A stretch of DNA of 64,000 bases, from assembly GCA_016125225.1 (NCBI GenBank), contig WGME01000004.1:310001-374000 (forward strand), written 5' to 3'. The first letter of the stretch is position 1, and each line of letters starts with the position of its first letter. Origin of the DNA: a bacterium (GTDB taxonomy: Bacteria > Planctomycetota > Planctomycetia > Planctomycetales > Planctomycetaceae). Of the stretch, positions 27,164-36,055 are shown piece after piece. Both the position numbers and the translations under genes were made by a program. The notes beneath the pieces were generated by a model. That model was not told the origin of the DNA, made no database searches, and saw nothing but the letters and a program-made list of their open reading frames with translations.

Positions 27164-28396
27164 TTATGGTTGGTCTGCGATTTCCGTGTGCATGAACTGG
27201 GCTGCTTCCAGGATCACGCAACTGTCGAGCGTATTCAGCAGCCGCAAGACTTCGTCATCGTTGCCGAGCGGCGTGCAGAAAAGCTCCTCGACGAGTTGAG
27301 TATCGAGTTCACTGCGCAGATAGATGCGAGCCCAGTCTGCGGCGGCGGCCAGTTGTGTCGCTGCCAGCAGATCTTGAGGGGCCTGTGACCGCAGGGGTTG
27401 CAGGGCCAGCTTGGCGGATCGCTGTTCACGAATGAGTTGCACGCCAGGTCCGGGAGCCTGCTGCAAATCGGTCAGCACGATGATGCGGCCACCTCGTTCC
27501 ACCAGATGCTTCGCAGCATCAAGCGCCGCGCCGAGCAAATTCCACGAAACCGCCTGTTGATCGGTCGGCAATGCCACGATCACGTTTTCGACGCGTTCCG
27601 GGACCTGCACTTTCCAATCACGCGTTAGCAGTTTGCGGGCCCGGCGCGAGACGGTATCAATGCCCCCCGCCAGAATCTCAGCGGCTTGCCCCCGTTGTCC
27701 CGAGGGGGCTACTTGAATCACATATTGCACGCCGAGCAGCCAGCCAATCTCTTCGACCAGTTGCCGGAGAGGGCGTTCATCATCGGGACTGAGTTCCTGA
27801 TGGCCTTCGCCCCGGGTCTTCTGGAAGGCTTCGACATTCGACATCCCGGGATAGAGCATGCCGCACGGTGACTTGTAGCCGAGCATGGCATCGAACCCCG
27901 CCAGGCTGATCGGCAGAATGAAGTCGGAATCGAGTAACTCGCGTGCCAGATAAATCCGATCGCCTGAGGCGCTGGAGGCAAGATAACCACACCCATCGGC
28001 GAGTGTGGGGTCATGAATTTTCCAGGCGACCTGTTCCCGAATCTCTGTGGGAAGTTTCACACGGGGATCGTGACGTTCAGTGATCGAAGGATCGGCCGGT
28101 TGGAGAATGGTGAGATCGCCCGGATCGATACCGACTTCGCTCAACTGTGACCACACCGCTGCAATGACGTGGTCGAGTAGTGGAATATTCCGCTCCACGG
28201 CCAGAACAACACGATCGCCGGGAACCAGCGCAGCGGTCAACGGCGGCATATCCAAAGGACTGGCGAGGCAATCCCGCGTGGTCGACAGTAACTCAATTTC
28301 CTCCCGTGGTCCGCTGAATAACCGTGCGGCACACGTGGGAGGTAACGTCCAGGTCAATTGAGAATGAGCGCCATACGGCAATTCCACGGTCATCAT
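27164..28396 (-). CDS. LarA-like (lactate racemase/DUF2088) family protein
   Basis: A 410-residue soluble protein resembling the nickel-pincer racemase LarA and its DUF2088 relatives. N-terminal features include [29 protein letters not shown], the family's nucleotide-like segment, and a central [30 protein letters not shown]. Reported LarA cofactor ligands are two His and one Lys in the N-terminal half. I can see candidate His (HDPR) and Lys (YKSPCG), but cannot assign them without alignment. No larB, larC or larE cofactor genes are in the window. Many planctomycetes carry several divergent LarA homologues; racemase activity on a 2-hydroxyacid is possible but unproven. Two adjacent ATGs (28396, 28393) are possible starts and neither has a strong ribosome site. 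Confidence 0.75.
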   Translation of the reverse strand: MMTVELPYGAHSQLTWTLPPTCAARLFSGPREEIELLSTTRDCLASPLDMPPLTAALVPGDRVVLAVERNIPLLDHVIAAVWSQLSEVGIDPGDLTILQPADPSITERHDPRVKLPTEIREQVAWKIHDPTLADGCGYLASSASGDRIYLARELLDSDFILPISLAGFDAMLGYKSPCGMLYPGMSNVEAFQKTRGEGHQELSPDDERPLRQLVEEIGWLLGVQYVIQVAPSGQRGQAAEILAGGIDTVSRRARKLLTRDWKVQVPERVENVIVALPTDQQAVSWNLLGAALDAAKHLVERGGRIIVLTDLQQAPGPGVQLIREQRSAKLALQPLRSQAPQDLLAATQLAAAADWARIYLRSELDTQLVEELFCTPLGNDDEVLRLLNTLDSCVILEAAQFMHTEIADQP

Positions 28397-28484
28397 AATA
28401 ACGAACGCAATTCCAGAAACTCAGAGCCACACCAGAAGACATACCATAACGGGTGAAGCCGCGTACGCCAAACTGGTCAAAGCC

Positions 28485-28715
28485 TCACGACGTGGACTCT
28501 TCGAGCCAGAAGATCTTCTCCACAGGGCAGGCAAAGACCTGCGACAGCCTTAAGGCCAAGGCCAGCGACGGGGCATAGCTACCGCTTTCCAGGGCAATAA
28601 TCGTTTGTCGCGTGACACTCACCTGCTCAGCTAAAGCCTGCTGCGTGAGTCCCGGAACGGCTTGCCGGAGTTCCCGGACGCGGTTCATGAGAGTCGGTTC
28701 AGCATGCCGTGGCAC
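28485..28715 (-). CDS. Compact XRE/Cro-C1-type transcriptional regulator
   Basis: A 76-residue regulator with a single helix-turn-helix (about residues 11-70): MNRVRELRQAVPGLTQQALAE, VTRQTIIALESGSYAPSL, VFACPVEKIFWLEE. The start is a GTG at 28715 placed exactly 7 nt after GGAGG; this start overlaps the end of the upstream membrane-protein gene by 17 bp, so the two are translationally coupled. Small regulators of this YozG-like type are commonly paired with a DUF2178-like membrane protein, as here. It probably represses its own operon; a 7-bp inverted repeat at the promoter (29177-29205) is a plausible operator. Confidence 0.9.
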   Translation of the reverse strand: MPRHAEPTLMNRVRELRQAVPGLTQQALAEQVSVTRQTIIALESGSYAPSLALALRLSQVFACPVEKIFWLEESTS

Positions 28716-29115
28716 GGTGCTGCCTCCGATTGATCAGTAAAAAGGCACACCCTTTCACCAGGTAGCACAGAGCAAATTGCACCCAGATCAGCCAGTTGAG
28801 CCATGCTGCGGGGATGTCGCGATTCTGGGAAACCGTCCACAGCACCATCGCGATCAGTGACATGAAGGTGACTTGCCAGGCCGTCAGGATACCTAAAAAC
28901 GTGGCCCGCTTTTCATTGTCATGGTCACGTTCATCGGTGATGACGGCGGTACCTCGTCGCCGCAAAAACCAGCTTCCACAGGGAAGCAGCCCCAACAGGC
29001 CGAAGGCTCCCGCTGCCCCTGGACCCAACCAGGGGAGTAACGCCAACGCGCACAATGTGGCCGTGCCTGAGATCACAACCTCGCTCCAGGCCATTTTTTC
29101 CATGGCAGACATCAT
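28699..29115 (-). CDS. Small four-helix membrane protein (DUF2178-like)
   Basis: A 138-residue integral membrane protein. The ATG at 29115 follows AGGAG by 8 nt, so the longer frame from 29172 is rejected. Hydrophobic segments lie at about 10-32, 33-50, 73-95 and 103-122. Between the second and third is an RRRGTAVITDERDHDNEKRA loop, where DERD..N.KRA matches the loop motif typical of DUF2178-type proteins. A basic C-terminus (NRRQHRATAC) follows. Such proteins occur with XRE regulators of the type encoded next, with unknown function; membrane stress sensing has been guessed. Promoter and candidate operator lie 46-90 bp upstream. Confidence 0.82.
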   Translation of the reverse strand: MMSAMEKMAWSEVVISGTATLCALALLPWLGPGAAGAFGLLGLLPCGSWFLRRRGTAVITDERDHDNEKRATFLGILTAWQVTFMSLIAMVLWTVSQNRDIPAAWLNWLIWVQFALCYLVKGCAFLLINRRQHRATAC

Positions 29116-29160
29116 TGGAATTGCTCCTGCTTCGCAAATGTTTCGACGAACCCTGCGTGT

Positions 29161-29188
29161 ATGATAAACCAAACATTCGGATGGTCAA
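29161..29188 (-). promoter_or_regulatory. Sigma-70-like promoter for the membrane protein/XRE pair
   Basis: On the minus strand TTGACC (29188-29183) and TATCAT (29166-29161) are separated by 16 bp, close to the bacterial housekeeping consensus. The -10 box lies 46 bp before the ATG at 29115. The -35 box sits between the arms of an inverted repeat. Confidence 0.55.
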
Positions 29189-29205
29189 GTCTATTTTACA
29201 TCCGA
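29177..29205. promoter_or_regulatory. Candidate operator: 7-bp inverted repeat around the -35 box
   Basis: TCGGATG (29177-29183) and CATCCGA (29199-29205) are perfect inverted arms 22 bp apart centre to centre, flanking the -35 element on the minus strand. A dimer or pair of dimers of the small XRE protein could bind here and repress its own operon. This assignment rests on position and symmetry only. Confidence 0.42.
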
Positions 29206-29319
29206 TGAGTCGAGAATTCGGAGAGGGACCACGTTCTCTATCGTGACTGGTCCTCACCGGCGAAGGTTGTCACTATCGAAGAGAGGGGCTGACGTACCAA
29301 TTGAAGGATCGTCGACGTT

Positions 29320-32043
29320 ATGACCGCAGTGGATGCACTTCCTGCCTATCGACAAACGCGCGAACAACTGCTCCAGCAATTGGAGACAGATGCGGAGCAA
29401 GGGCTGGCTGTCGACGTGGTGGAACGTCGTCGTGAAATCTCTGGCCCGAATCGACTCGCCGAAGCCGCTGCAGAACCCTGGTGGAAAAAACTGCTTGGTC
29501 AGTTCAATCAACTGGTCGTGTGGATTCTGATTGCGGCGGCCATCATTTCGGGATTGCTGGGCGACCTGACCGATACGATTGCCATTGCTTCGATTGTGAT
29601 TCTGAATGGCGTGCTCGGTTACCTACAGGAAGCCCGAGCGGCTCAGGCACTCGCCGCGTTGCAGCAGATGTCGGCACCGATGTGCAAGGTGATCCGCGAT
29701 GGCAAATTGCAATCTCTCTCTGCGGTCGACCTGGTGCCGGGCGACATTCTGGAAATCGAAGCGGGCGACCATATCTCGGCCGATTGCCGGTTGTTATCGG
29801 CATTCTCGCTGTCAGTCCAGGAAGCCGCACTCACGGGGGAATCGGTACCGGTCCATAAAGATGCCGAGTCGCAGGTTGCGGATGATGCGGGCATCGGCGA
29901 CCGCGACAACATGCTTTATATGGGAACCGAAGCGGTCTCTGGCAAAGCCACCGCCGTGGTCACTGCTACGGGGATGCAAACCGAGTTGGGACAGATCGCT
30001 GGCTTGCTGCAGCGGCAAACCATCGAAACCACACCGTTGCAGCGCCGTCTGGAAGAATTGGGACGCGTACTGATTTTTGTCTGCCTGGGACTGGTCGGCA
30101 TCATCTTTCTCTTGCAACTGATGCGTGGTGGCAAGCTGCTCGATACGTTTCTGGTCGCCGTCAGTCTGGCAGTGGCGGCGGTGCCGGAAGGTTTGCCGGC
30201 GGTTGTGACCATCACGTTAGCGCTTGGTCTGCAACGCATGGTGAAACGCAATGCCTTGATCCGCAAATTGCCGAGTGTGGAAACGCTCGGTTCTGTCACG
30301 GTGATCTGTTCTGACAAAACCGGCACGCTCACCCGCAACGAGATGACCGTTCGCGAAGTGTATGTCCGAGGGCAGCTTCTGCATGTCTCCGGAGCTGGTT
30401 ACGACAGTGAGGGGCAGATCCGTCCGGCAGAAGAGGAAACGCTCAGCCCGCAGGTAGAGAGCGATCTGTTGTGGGCGTTGATCATCGGAGCAGTCTGCAA
30501 CAACGCTGAGGTTTCGCAAGATGCCGAGACATCGGAATGGCAGGTGATTGGCGATCCCACGGAAGCCGCATTAATCGTGTTGGCCCGCAAGCACGGATAC
30601 ACCGCGGAAGAACATCATCCCGGCGAAATCGAGCATGAAAATCCCTTCGATTCCGACCGCAAGACGATGTCGGTGGTGGTCCGTCGTCCTGATGATAAGA
30701 CGGTGTTGCTGGTAAAAGGGGCACCAGAAATGATTCTGCGCCGTTGCACTGCCGAACGCTGGCAGGGCGAGGTGCGTCCCCTGACCGATGAACGAAGACA
30801 AAACATTGTGAAAGTGAACAGCGAGTTGGCCTCGCGAGCACTGCGAGTCCTGGCGCTCGCTTATCGCGATCAACCTCCGGAACCTGGCTCGGTCGATCAG
30901 GAGCAGGAACTCATCTTTGCGGGACTGGTGGGGATGATTGATCCACCTCGCGATGAGGTGAAGTCGGCGGTCAACCGCTGTCGCGCGGCGGGTATTCGAC
31001 CAGTCATGATTACCGGCGATCACCCGGAAACTGCGTTGGCCATTGCCCGCGAACTCGGTATCGCCGGCGCCGAACAACGAGCAGTCACCGGCCAAACTCT
31101 CACATCCTGGAGCGAGGACGAACTGACCGGCAAGGTGAGTGAGATTCCGGTCTATGCCCGTGTCTCGGCAGAGCACAAGCTGCGGATTATCGATGCGTGG
31201 CGGCGGCGCGGCGATGTGGTCGCCATGACGGGGGATGGTGTGAATGATGCACCAGCCGTGCAGGCGGCCGATATCGGCATTGCCATGGGGATCACTGGGA
31301 CCGACGTTACCAAGGAAGCGTCGGACATGGTTCTCACCGATGACAACTTCAGCTCGATCGTCAATGCGGTCGAAGAAGGCCGGGGCATTTTCGACAACAT
31401 TCAGAAGTTTGTTCTCTATCTCTTGGCCTGCAACGCCAGCGAAGTCCTGTTCATGTTTCTGGCCACGCTCTTTGGCTGGCCGATTCCCTTGCGGGCGATT
31501 CAGGTGTTATGGATCAACCTGATTACCGACGGCATTCCGGCGTTGGCATTGGCGGTGGAACCCACGGAAAACGACGTCATGCAGCGTCCTCCTCGTCCCC
31601 CCAAAGCTCCTGTCATCAGTACCGCGAATGGGTTGCAGATTTTATGGCATGGCCTGCTGATGGCCGGGACCGCGTTGCTCGGTTTCTATATGGTTTATCA
31701 AGGCGATCCGGCACATCTGGAAGAAGCCCGAACGACTGCCTTTTGCCTGATGGCTTTCACGCAGTTGTTCTATGCGATCGGATGTCGCAGCGCGACCCGG
31801 ACCATGCCTGAACTTGGTCTGTTCACCAACCCCACACTGTTCTTTGCGATTGCGATCTCGGCAGCACTCCAGGCGATTGTGGTGATGATTCCGTTCTTCC
31901 AGAAAATGCTGGAAACCCAATCGCTGACGCTCTACGACTGGGGCTGGATCATCGGCTTGGCTCTCACTCCGGTGACATTACTGGAAGTAAGCAAGCTCAT
32001 TCGTGCTGCATTTCGTGAGTCAAATGACGGCAATTCGAAATGA
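29320..32043 (+). CDS. P2A-type (calcium) cation-transporting ATPase
   Basis: A 907-residue P-type ATPase of the SERCA/PMCA-like P2 class. An N-terminal cation-ATPase domain precedes two membrane helices (~65-105). The actuator domain has LTGESVP. Membrane helix 4 carries VPEGLPAVVT, the calcium-binding PEGLP of P2 pumps. The phosphorylation site is CSDKTGTLT, and the hinge contains MITGDHPETA and TGDGVNDAPAVQAADIGIAMG. The later helix WINLITDGIPALALA holds the N..TDG residues typical of P2A calcium pumps. Four further helices end the protein. It should export Ca2+ (possibly Mn2+) with ATP hydrolysis. AAGGA lies 11 nt before the ATG. It stands alone, divergent from the XRE unit. Confidence 0.93.
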   Translation: MTAVDALPAYRQTREQLLQQLETDAEQGLAVDVVERRREISGPNRLAEAAAEPWWKKLLGQFNQLVVWILIAAAIISGLLGDLTDTIAIASIVILNGVLGYLQEARAAQALAALQQMSAPMCKVIRDGKLQSLSAVDLVPGDILEIEAGDHISADCRLLSAFSLSVQEAALTGESVPVHKDAESQVADDAGIGDRDNMLYMGTEAVSGKATAVVTATGMQTELGQIAGLLQRQTIETTPLQRRLEELGRVLIFVCLGLVGIIFLLQLMRGGKLLDTFLVAVSLAVAAVPEGLPAVVTITLALGLQRMVKRNALIRKLPSVETLGSVTVICSDKTGTLTRNEMTVREVYVRGQLLHVSGAGYDSEGQIRPAEEETLSPQVESDLLWALIIGAVCNNAEVSQDAETSEWQVIGDPTEAALIVLARKHGYTAEEHHPGEIEHENPFDSDRKTMSVVVRRPDDKTVLLVKGAPEMILRRCTAERWQGEVRPLTDERRQNIVKVNSELASRALRVLALAYRDQPPEPGSVDQEQELIFAGLVGMIDPPRDEVKSAVNRCRAAGIRPVMITGDHPETALAIARELGIAGAEQRAVTGQTLTSWSEDELTGKVSEIPVYARVSAEHKLRIIDAWRRRGDVVAMTGDGVNDAPAVQAADIGIAMGITGTDVTKEASDMVLTDDNFSSIVNAVEEGRGIFDNIQKFVLYLLACNASEVLFMFLATLFGWPIPLRAIQVLWINLITDGIPALALAVEPTENDVMQRPPRPPKAPVISTANGLQILWHGLLMAGTALLGFYMVYQGDPAHLEEARTTAFCLMAFTQLFYAIGCRSATRTMPELGLFTNPTLFFAIAISAALQAIVVMIPFFQKMLETQSLTLYDWGWIIGLALTPVTLLEVSKLIRAAFRESNDGNSK

Positions 32044-32085
32044 AGCCAGCGGAAATGATTTGAACAGACCGCTCTCAGAGGTGGA

Positions 32086-33585
32086 TTACGGGGGCGGATC
32101 TGTGGTCAATGCGGCCTTCAATTCATCGAGTTCTTCCAGCAGTAATCGCACTTTATCGTCGGCAAGATACCGAGTGATCAACGCGTTGGTGTCATCACAC
32201 ATGCGAACTATGCGGCGTTCAGCCAATCGATTTTGCTGCTGACGGGCTTGTGCGACGGCCGAGACGCGAATGCCGGCGAGTTGATCACGAAACTTGTCGG
32301 CACCCGGAAGTTGCTGCAGTTGCTGAGTAAGGGCTGTCACGTCGTTCCAGGCTTGCTTCTTCCCGGCAGCGCGGGCCGCGAGAATCAGTCCCTGCCGTTC
32401 CGCGACGCTGGCGACCAGTTCGCTTTGCAGTAATCGCAATTCCCCTTCAGTCCGCAACCGCAACCGGTCGTCGGGCACATCGAGCTGGATGCGGCGTTCC
32501 GCTCCGGGCACCAGGGGAACTTCAGCCAATCGCTGATCACCACTCGTGACTGTCACCCAGACCCAGGGTTGCTGCTCGACTCGCGAGAGGGGCACCACTC
32601 CATGACGATTCGTGATCAGCGATTTCGTGGCGATCGGCTCGTCATCACCAGCAACGACTTCACGATGCAGTTCAACACGATGGGCCACGAGCGGCTGAGG
32701 TGGTTGCGACTGCGTTTGCAGCAGCAGTTCGCTCGTTTCCCATTGCGAGCGCTCGGCGACCGCGAACAGCTTCACACGTCCGCGCGGGCTGGTACCCAGA
32801 GGTTGAGCCAGTCCGCTGTAGACTGTTACCAGCCCCGAACCCTCAACGGAATTGTTGAGTTCCAGCAATGTCCAGGGCACGGGGACCAGCCGTTGCACGG
32901 TCCCTTCTCGTGTGTAAAACACCATCCACGGTGTGAAGACCTCCACGGGATTCAGCAGCGGCAACTCGGGGTCCGGCGTGGCAAATGCGGCACCCTGCAC
33001 CCGCAGTCTCACCTGTTCGTCATCAATCCGTTCCCACAAGCCACGAGGTCGGAACAATCGATGCATGGCCGCCACAATCCTGGACGGCAGTTCGCGGCGG
33101 TCTCCGGTCTGAATAGTCAACGTGGGACTACGACGTTCCCACAACGGTTCCATCGCGGAGACCTCGACAGTGATGCGGCCGGGGACCGTTGATATTTGAA
33201 TGTGGTACTGCACATCCACCGGGATCGGTTCCTCGGCTTTGCTCTCCGGCACATCGCTGTCGGAACCTTCCGCCGATTCCTGTTCGGAGTCAGCGGGAAC
33301 AGACGCTTCAGACAGAACTGACGGTTGGATCGCGTTGGCTAGTTGCCAGCGACTGCCGATGCAACGTTCAATCGTCTCGGGCAAGCGTTGAGATAACTCG
33401 GCTTGCAAAAGTAGGGTGTCAGCATCGGCCGTGATGATCTCGATTTCAAAATCGACCACATAGGGCTGAAACTCAATCGGCAGGGGCAGGGGTTCATCCG
33501 CCCGGAGTTCCCACGTACCCCAACTGAAGCAGCACGCCCACAAAACGGCGACCCCGACAGCAAACGACCGCGTGATATCTCTCAT
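32086..33585 (-). CDS. Exported protein of unknown function, last gene of the ExbB/ExbD-FHA operon
   Basis: A 499-residue protein starting at the ATG at 33585, 5 nt after GAGG; this puts it 7 bp past the stop of the preceding gene. The N-terminus (SFAVGVAVLWACCFSWGTWELRA) is a signal peptide. Residues ~25-330 are beta-rich, in a surface-protein style (VTVYSGLAQPLG, VTVTSGDQRLAEVPLVPGAE), including a conserved hydrophobic block LPLLNPVEVFTPWMVFYTREG. The last ~130 residues are helical and coiled-coil forming (LRLLQSELVASVAERQGLI, QQNRLAERRIVRMCDD). I do not recognise the family. By position it is an extracytoplasmic component of the complex encoded by the six-gene operon. Its stop is convergent with the calcium ATPase (42-bp gap). 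Confidence 0.75.
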   Translation of the reverse strand: MRDITRSFAVGVAVLWACCFSWGTWELRADEPLPLPIEFQPYVVDFEIEIITADADTLLLQAELSQRLPETIERCIGSRWQLANAIQPSVLSEASVPADSEQESAEGSDSDVPESKAEEPIPVDVQYHIQISTVPGRITVEVSAMEPLWERRSPTLTIQTGDRRELPSRIVAAMHRLFRPRGLWERIDDEQVRLRVQGAAFATPDPELPLLNPVEVFTPWMVFYTREGTVQRLVPVPWTLLELNNSVEGSGLVTVYSGLAQPLGTSPRGRVKLFAVAERSQWETSELLLQTQSQPPQPLVAHRVELHREVVAGDDEPIATKSLITNRHGVVPLSRVEQQPWVWVTVTSGDQRLAEVPLVPGAERRIQLDVPDDRLRLRTEGELRLLQSELVASVAERQGLILAARAAGKKQAWNDVTALTQQLQQLPGADKFRDQLAGIRVSAVAQARQQQNRLAERRIVRMCDDTNALITRYLADDKVRLLLEELDELKAALTTDPPP

Positions 33586-33592
33586 GTGGTCC

Positions 33593-36055
33593 TCAGGGTG
33601 TTTCCGTGGGATACCACGATTGTAACGTCCAACGTTCGATATTCTGGTAGGGGTGCATCGGCCTGGTGAATAGCCCCCCCATGCGTCGCCGGGCAATCAG
33701 ATGCTCATCGACTTCCCACAACGGAATCCAGCGGGCCTCGACGAGAAACTCCGCTTGAATCTGATGGAGCACGCGTTCGGCTGCGGTCCAGTCGATGGTC
33801 TGTTCCAGGTCCCACAACCGCTCGCGCAACCAATGCGGATAGACCGTTAAATCGGCCCAGTCGCTGGAACCACTGGGATGGAGCAGCGACCAGAGATCAT
33901 CCGTCGGTTCTGTGAGTTGAACCATCCGATAGCCCAGATCCCAGGGGCCATTGGGTTCTATCTGTTGTTCGACGGTCAACCCGACGCGTTTCCATTGCGA
34001 CTGCATGGCGGGCCAGGCACGCAGCACGGCAGGGTCTGGTGGTAAGACGATTTTCAACGGGGGCAGTTCGCCACCTAGTTGCTTGCGAGCCGTTGCCACC
34101 AAAGCGGCCGCACGAATGGGATCGTAATTCGGTGAACGGAGCAATCGATTGTAAGCCGAGAGATTCTGTGCGAATGGGCCAGTGGTCAGTCGCCCTGTCT
34201 CGGGGGCGGCATTCAGCAGGATCTCCTCTTTCAGCAGCAGGGACCGATCGAGAGCATGCAACAGTGCCCGTCGTAACGAGGCATTCTGGGCTAAGGGTGA
34301 AGCCGTATGTACCTGCAGGATGTGCGTTTGCGGCAGCGCCAATGGAATCACGAAGAAACGCGAATCGTTCGACAGCGCCGACAAGTCGGTCGGATCGATT
34401 TGAGGAATCAGGTCAATTTCCCCACGCAGCAACGCCTGCAAGGCCAACTCCCAGGATGGGAAGGGCCACTCTTGCACCTCAGCGATGTGCCAGGGTTCGG
34501 GACTGGCTGGTTGTAGGCGGGTGCGTTGAAAGATCTGCACGTCACCCGGATCTTCTGCTTGAAAGAATCGCTGCTGATGAGGTCGTGTGGCGGCCTGGAC
34601 ATTCAGGTCGCCACTCCAAGCCAGAGTTTCCGGAGTCAACGGGACATCACGCCGTAAACGTGATTCAATCCGTAACGGAATCCGAGTCAGTTGCAGCCGC
34701 CACGACTCGGGCGATGTCGCTGAAACCAGACGAACTTCGTGTTCGAAGCGTCCATCAAATTCGGGTCGCTGTGGATCAAGAGCATTGGCCAGTGAAGCCA
34801 CGATTTCGCCACTGGTAAGAACCGGGCGGGATTCCCAGGCCGCTCGACGCAGTCGCAAGCGGAAATCGATATCACGTCCCAGATTGCCCGGTTCCCACGA
34901 CTCAATAAAGCGGGATCGAAATTGCACCAGTCCATCCTGCACACGCTCTGGTTCAAACAACGGTAGTTCGCAGAGTTGTCGATGTCGATGGTCCGCAGCC
35001 GTCTCATACGGATAGGCGGCTCGCATGGTTTTGATCGAAGAGTCATCCGGGACAACGACTCCCACGCGGAGAATCTGATAGCGGTCGACCAGTTCCCGAT
35101 GAGTGGCTCTCAGTTCCGGTAAGTCGGGCCAGATACGCACCGCCTGATCGATGAGGATCGAGGCTTCGCGATGCTGTTGCTGCTGTTGAGCAGCGCGGGC
35201 CTGTTGCGCGAGTTCCTGCGCCTGATTCTGCAGCAACTGCGTCCAGCGTTCGCCGGTCGGATGCATGGCATCAATGCGTTTGAGTCGCGCGAGAAAATGT
35301 CTGGCGGCCCGGTAGTCTTCTTCTGCCAGACGTTCCTTCAGCAGCCCGTCGATGATGCGACCGAACAACCGCGCCAGCTCCGGGTAATCGGGTTTGCGGG
35401 CAAAGAGTTCCTCGGCCTGAATCATGGCCCGTTCATACTGTCCGACATCGGCCCAGTGCCCCGTTTCCAGAAACAGGAACCGATAGTACTGCTCGTCGAA
35501 GCCGGGCCAACCCCGGTGCCGACGGTCGACATACATCAGCAGTTCATACGCCGTTGCATAGTTCCGCTCATCCAGCAGCAAGGCCACTCGCTTTAGAATG
35601 TGGTCTTCGAAATAGATAATCTTTTCGAGGAACCGGGTTTCAATCACATACTCGGGATCTTCACTGCGGTCGAGCAATGTGACGGCGATGCGTTGCAGTT
35701 CGTGCAGCTTGGCCTGCTTTTCTTCCAAAGGGAGCACCGCGGTCGGAATCTTGAGTGTCTCTTCGTACCGTTGCTTGAGGATCGCCAATGTGTCGGGGCG
35801 AGGTTTGACCGGCTCGACAAAGATGACATCCTGATTGAGCAGAACCAGCCAGTCGACCGGTTTGCCGCGCAGTAACTCTTCAGCGTTTGGAGTTTTCAGA
35901 TCGACGAGCTTGGGGAGCGGAGCTTCTTCGGCCTCGGCAGGAGTTAGCGGAGCCGGGTCGGTGTTCGTTGTTGCGGGGGCTTGTGCCCCCACCATCCCGG
36001 CGAGGTTCCAACACAGACACATTACCGCGAGCACGCGAAATGCTGCCAGCGTCAT
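33593..36055 (-). CDS. Large exported protein with family-5 solute-binding-like domain
   Basis: An 820-residue protein with signal peptide (FRVLAVMCLCWNLAGMVGA). Residues ~60-310 are helical and TPR-like (YATAYELLMYVDRRHRGWPGFD, QYERAMIQAEELFARKPDYPELA, ending in a Gln-rich AQQQQQHREASILIDQA). From ~330 the sequence follows the peptide/oligopeptide-binding (SBP family 5, DppA/OppA-like) pattern: LRVGVVVPDD, ILQVHTASPLAQNASLRRALLHALDRSLLL, LPPLKIVLPPDPAVLRAWPAMQSQWKRVGLTVE and a final IPLWEVDEHLIARR. The usual gatekeeping residues cannot be judged. No oligopeptide permease is nearby. Instead it is coupled by a 4-bp ATGA overlap to the FHA-propeller gene, so it probably works as a ligand-binding subunit of that complex. 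Confidence 0.78.
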   Translation of the reverse strand: MTLAAFRVLAVMCLCWNLAGMVGAQAPATTNTDPAPLTPAEAEEAPLPKLVDLKTPNAEELLRGKPVDWLVLLNQDVIFVEPVKPRPDTLAILKQRYEETLKIPTAVLPLEEKQAKLHELQRIAVTLLDRSEDPEYVIETRFLEKIIYFEDHILKRVALLLDERNYATAYELLMYVDRRHRGWPGFDEQYYRFLFLETGHWADVGQYERAMIQAEELFARKPDYPELARLFGRIIDGLLKERLAEEDYRAARHFLARLKRIDAMHPTGERWTQLLQNQAQELAQQARAAQQQQQHREASILIDQAVRIWPDLPELRATHRELVDRYQILRVGVVVPDDSSIKTMRAAYPYETAADHRHRQLCELPLFEPERVQDGLVQFRSRFIESWEPGNLGRDIDFRLRLRRAAWESRPVLTSGEIVASLANALDPQRPEFDGRFEHEVRLVSATSPESWRLQLTRIPLRIESRLRRDVPLTPETLAWSGDLNVQAATRPHQQRFFQAEDPGDVQIFQRTRLQPASPEPWHIAEVQEWPFPSWELALQALLRGEIDLIPQIDPTDLSALSNDSRFFVIPLALPQTHILQVHTASPLAQNASLRRALLHALDRSLLLKEEILLNAAPETGRLTTGPFAQNLSAYNRLLRSPNYDPIRAAALVATARKQLGGELPPLKIVLPPDPAVLRAWPAMQSQWKRVGLTVEQQIEPNGPWDLGYRMVQLTEPTDDLWSLLHPSGSSDWADLTVYPHWLRERLWDLEQTIDWTAAERVLHQIQAEFLVEARWIPLWEVDEHLIARRRMGGLFTRPMHPYQNIERWTLQSWYPTETP

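Noticed and set aside
33593-36055. Oligopeptide ABC transporter
   Set aside because: The binding-protein-like domain has no permease or ATPase genes nearby and is tied to the ExbB/FHA operon instead.
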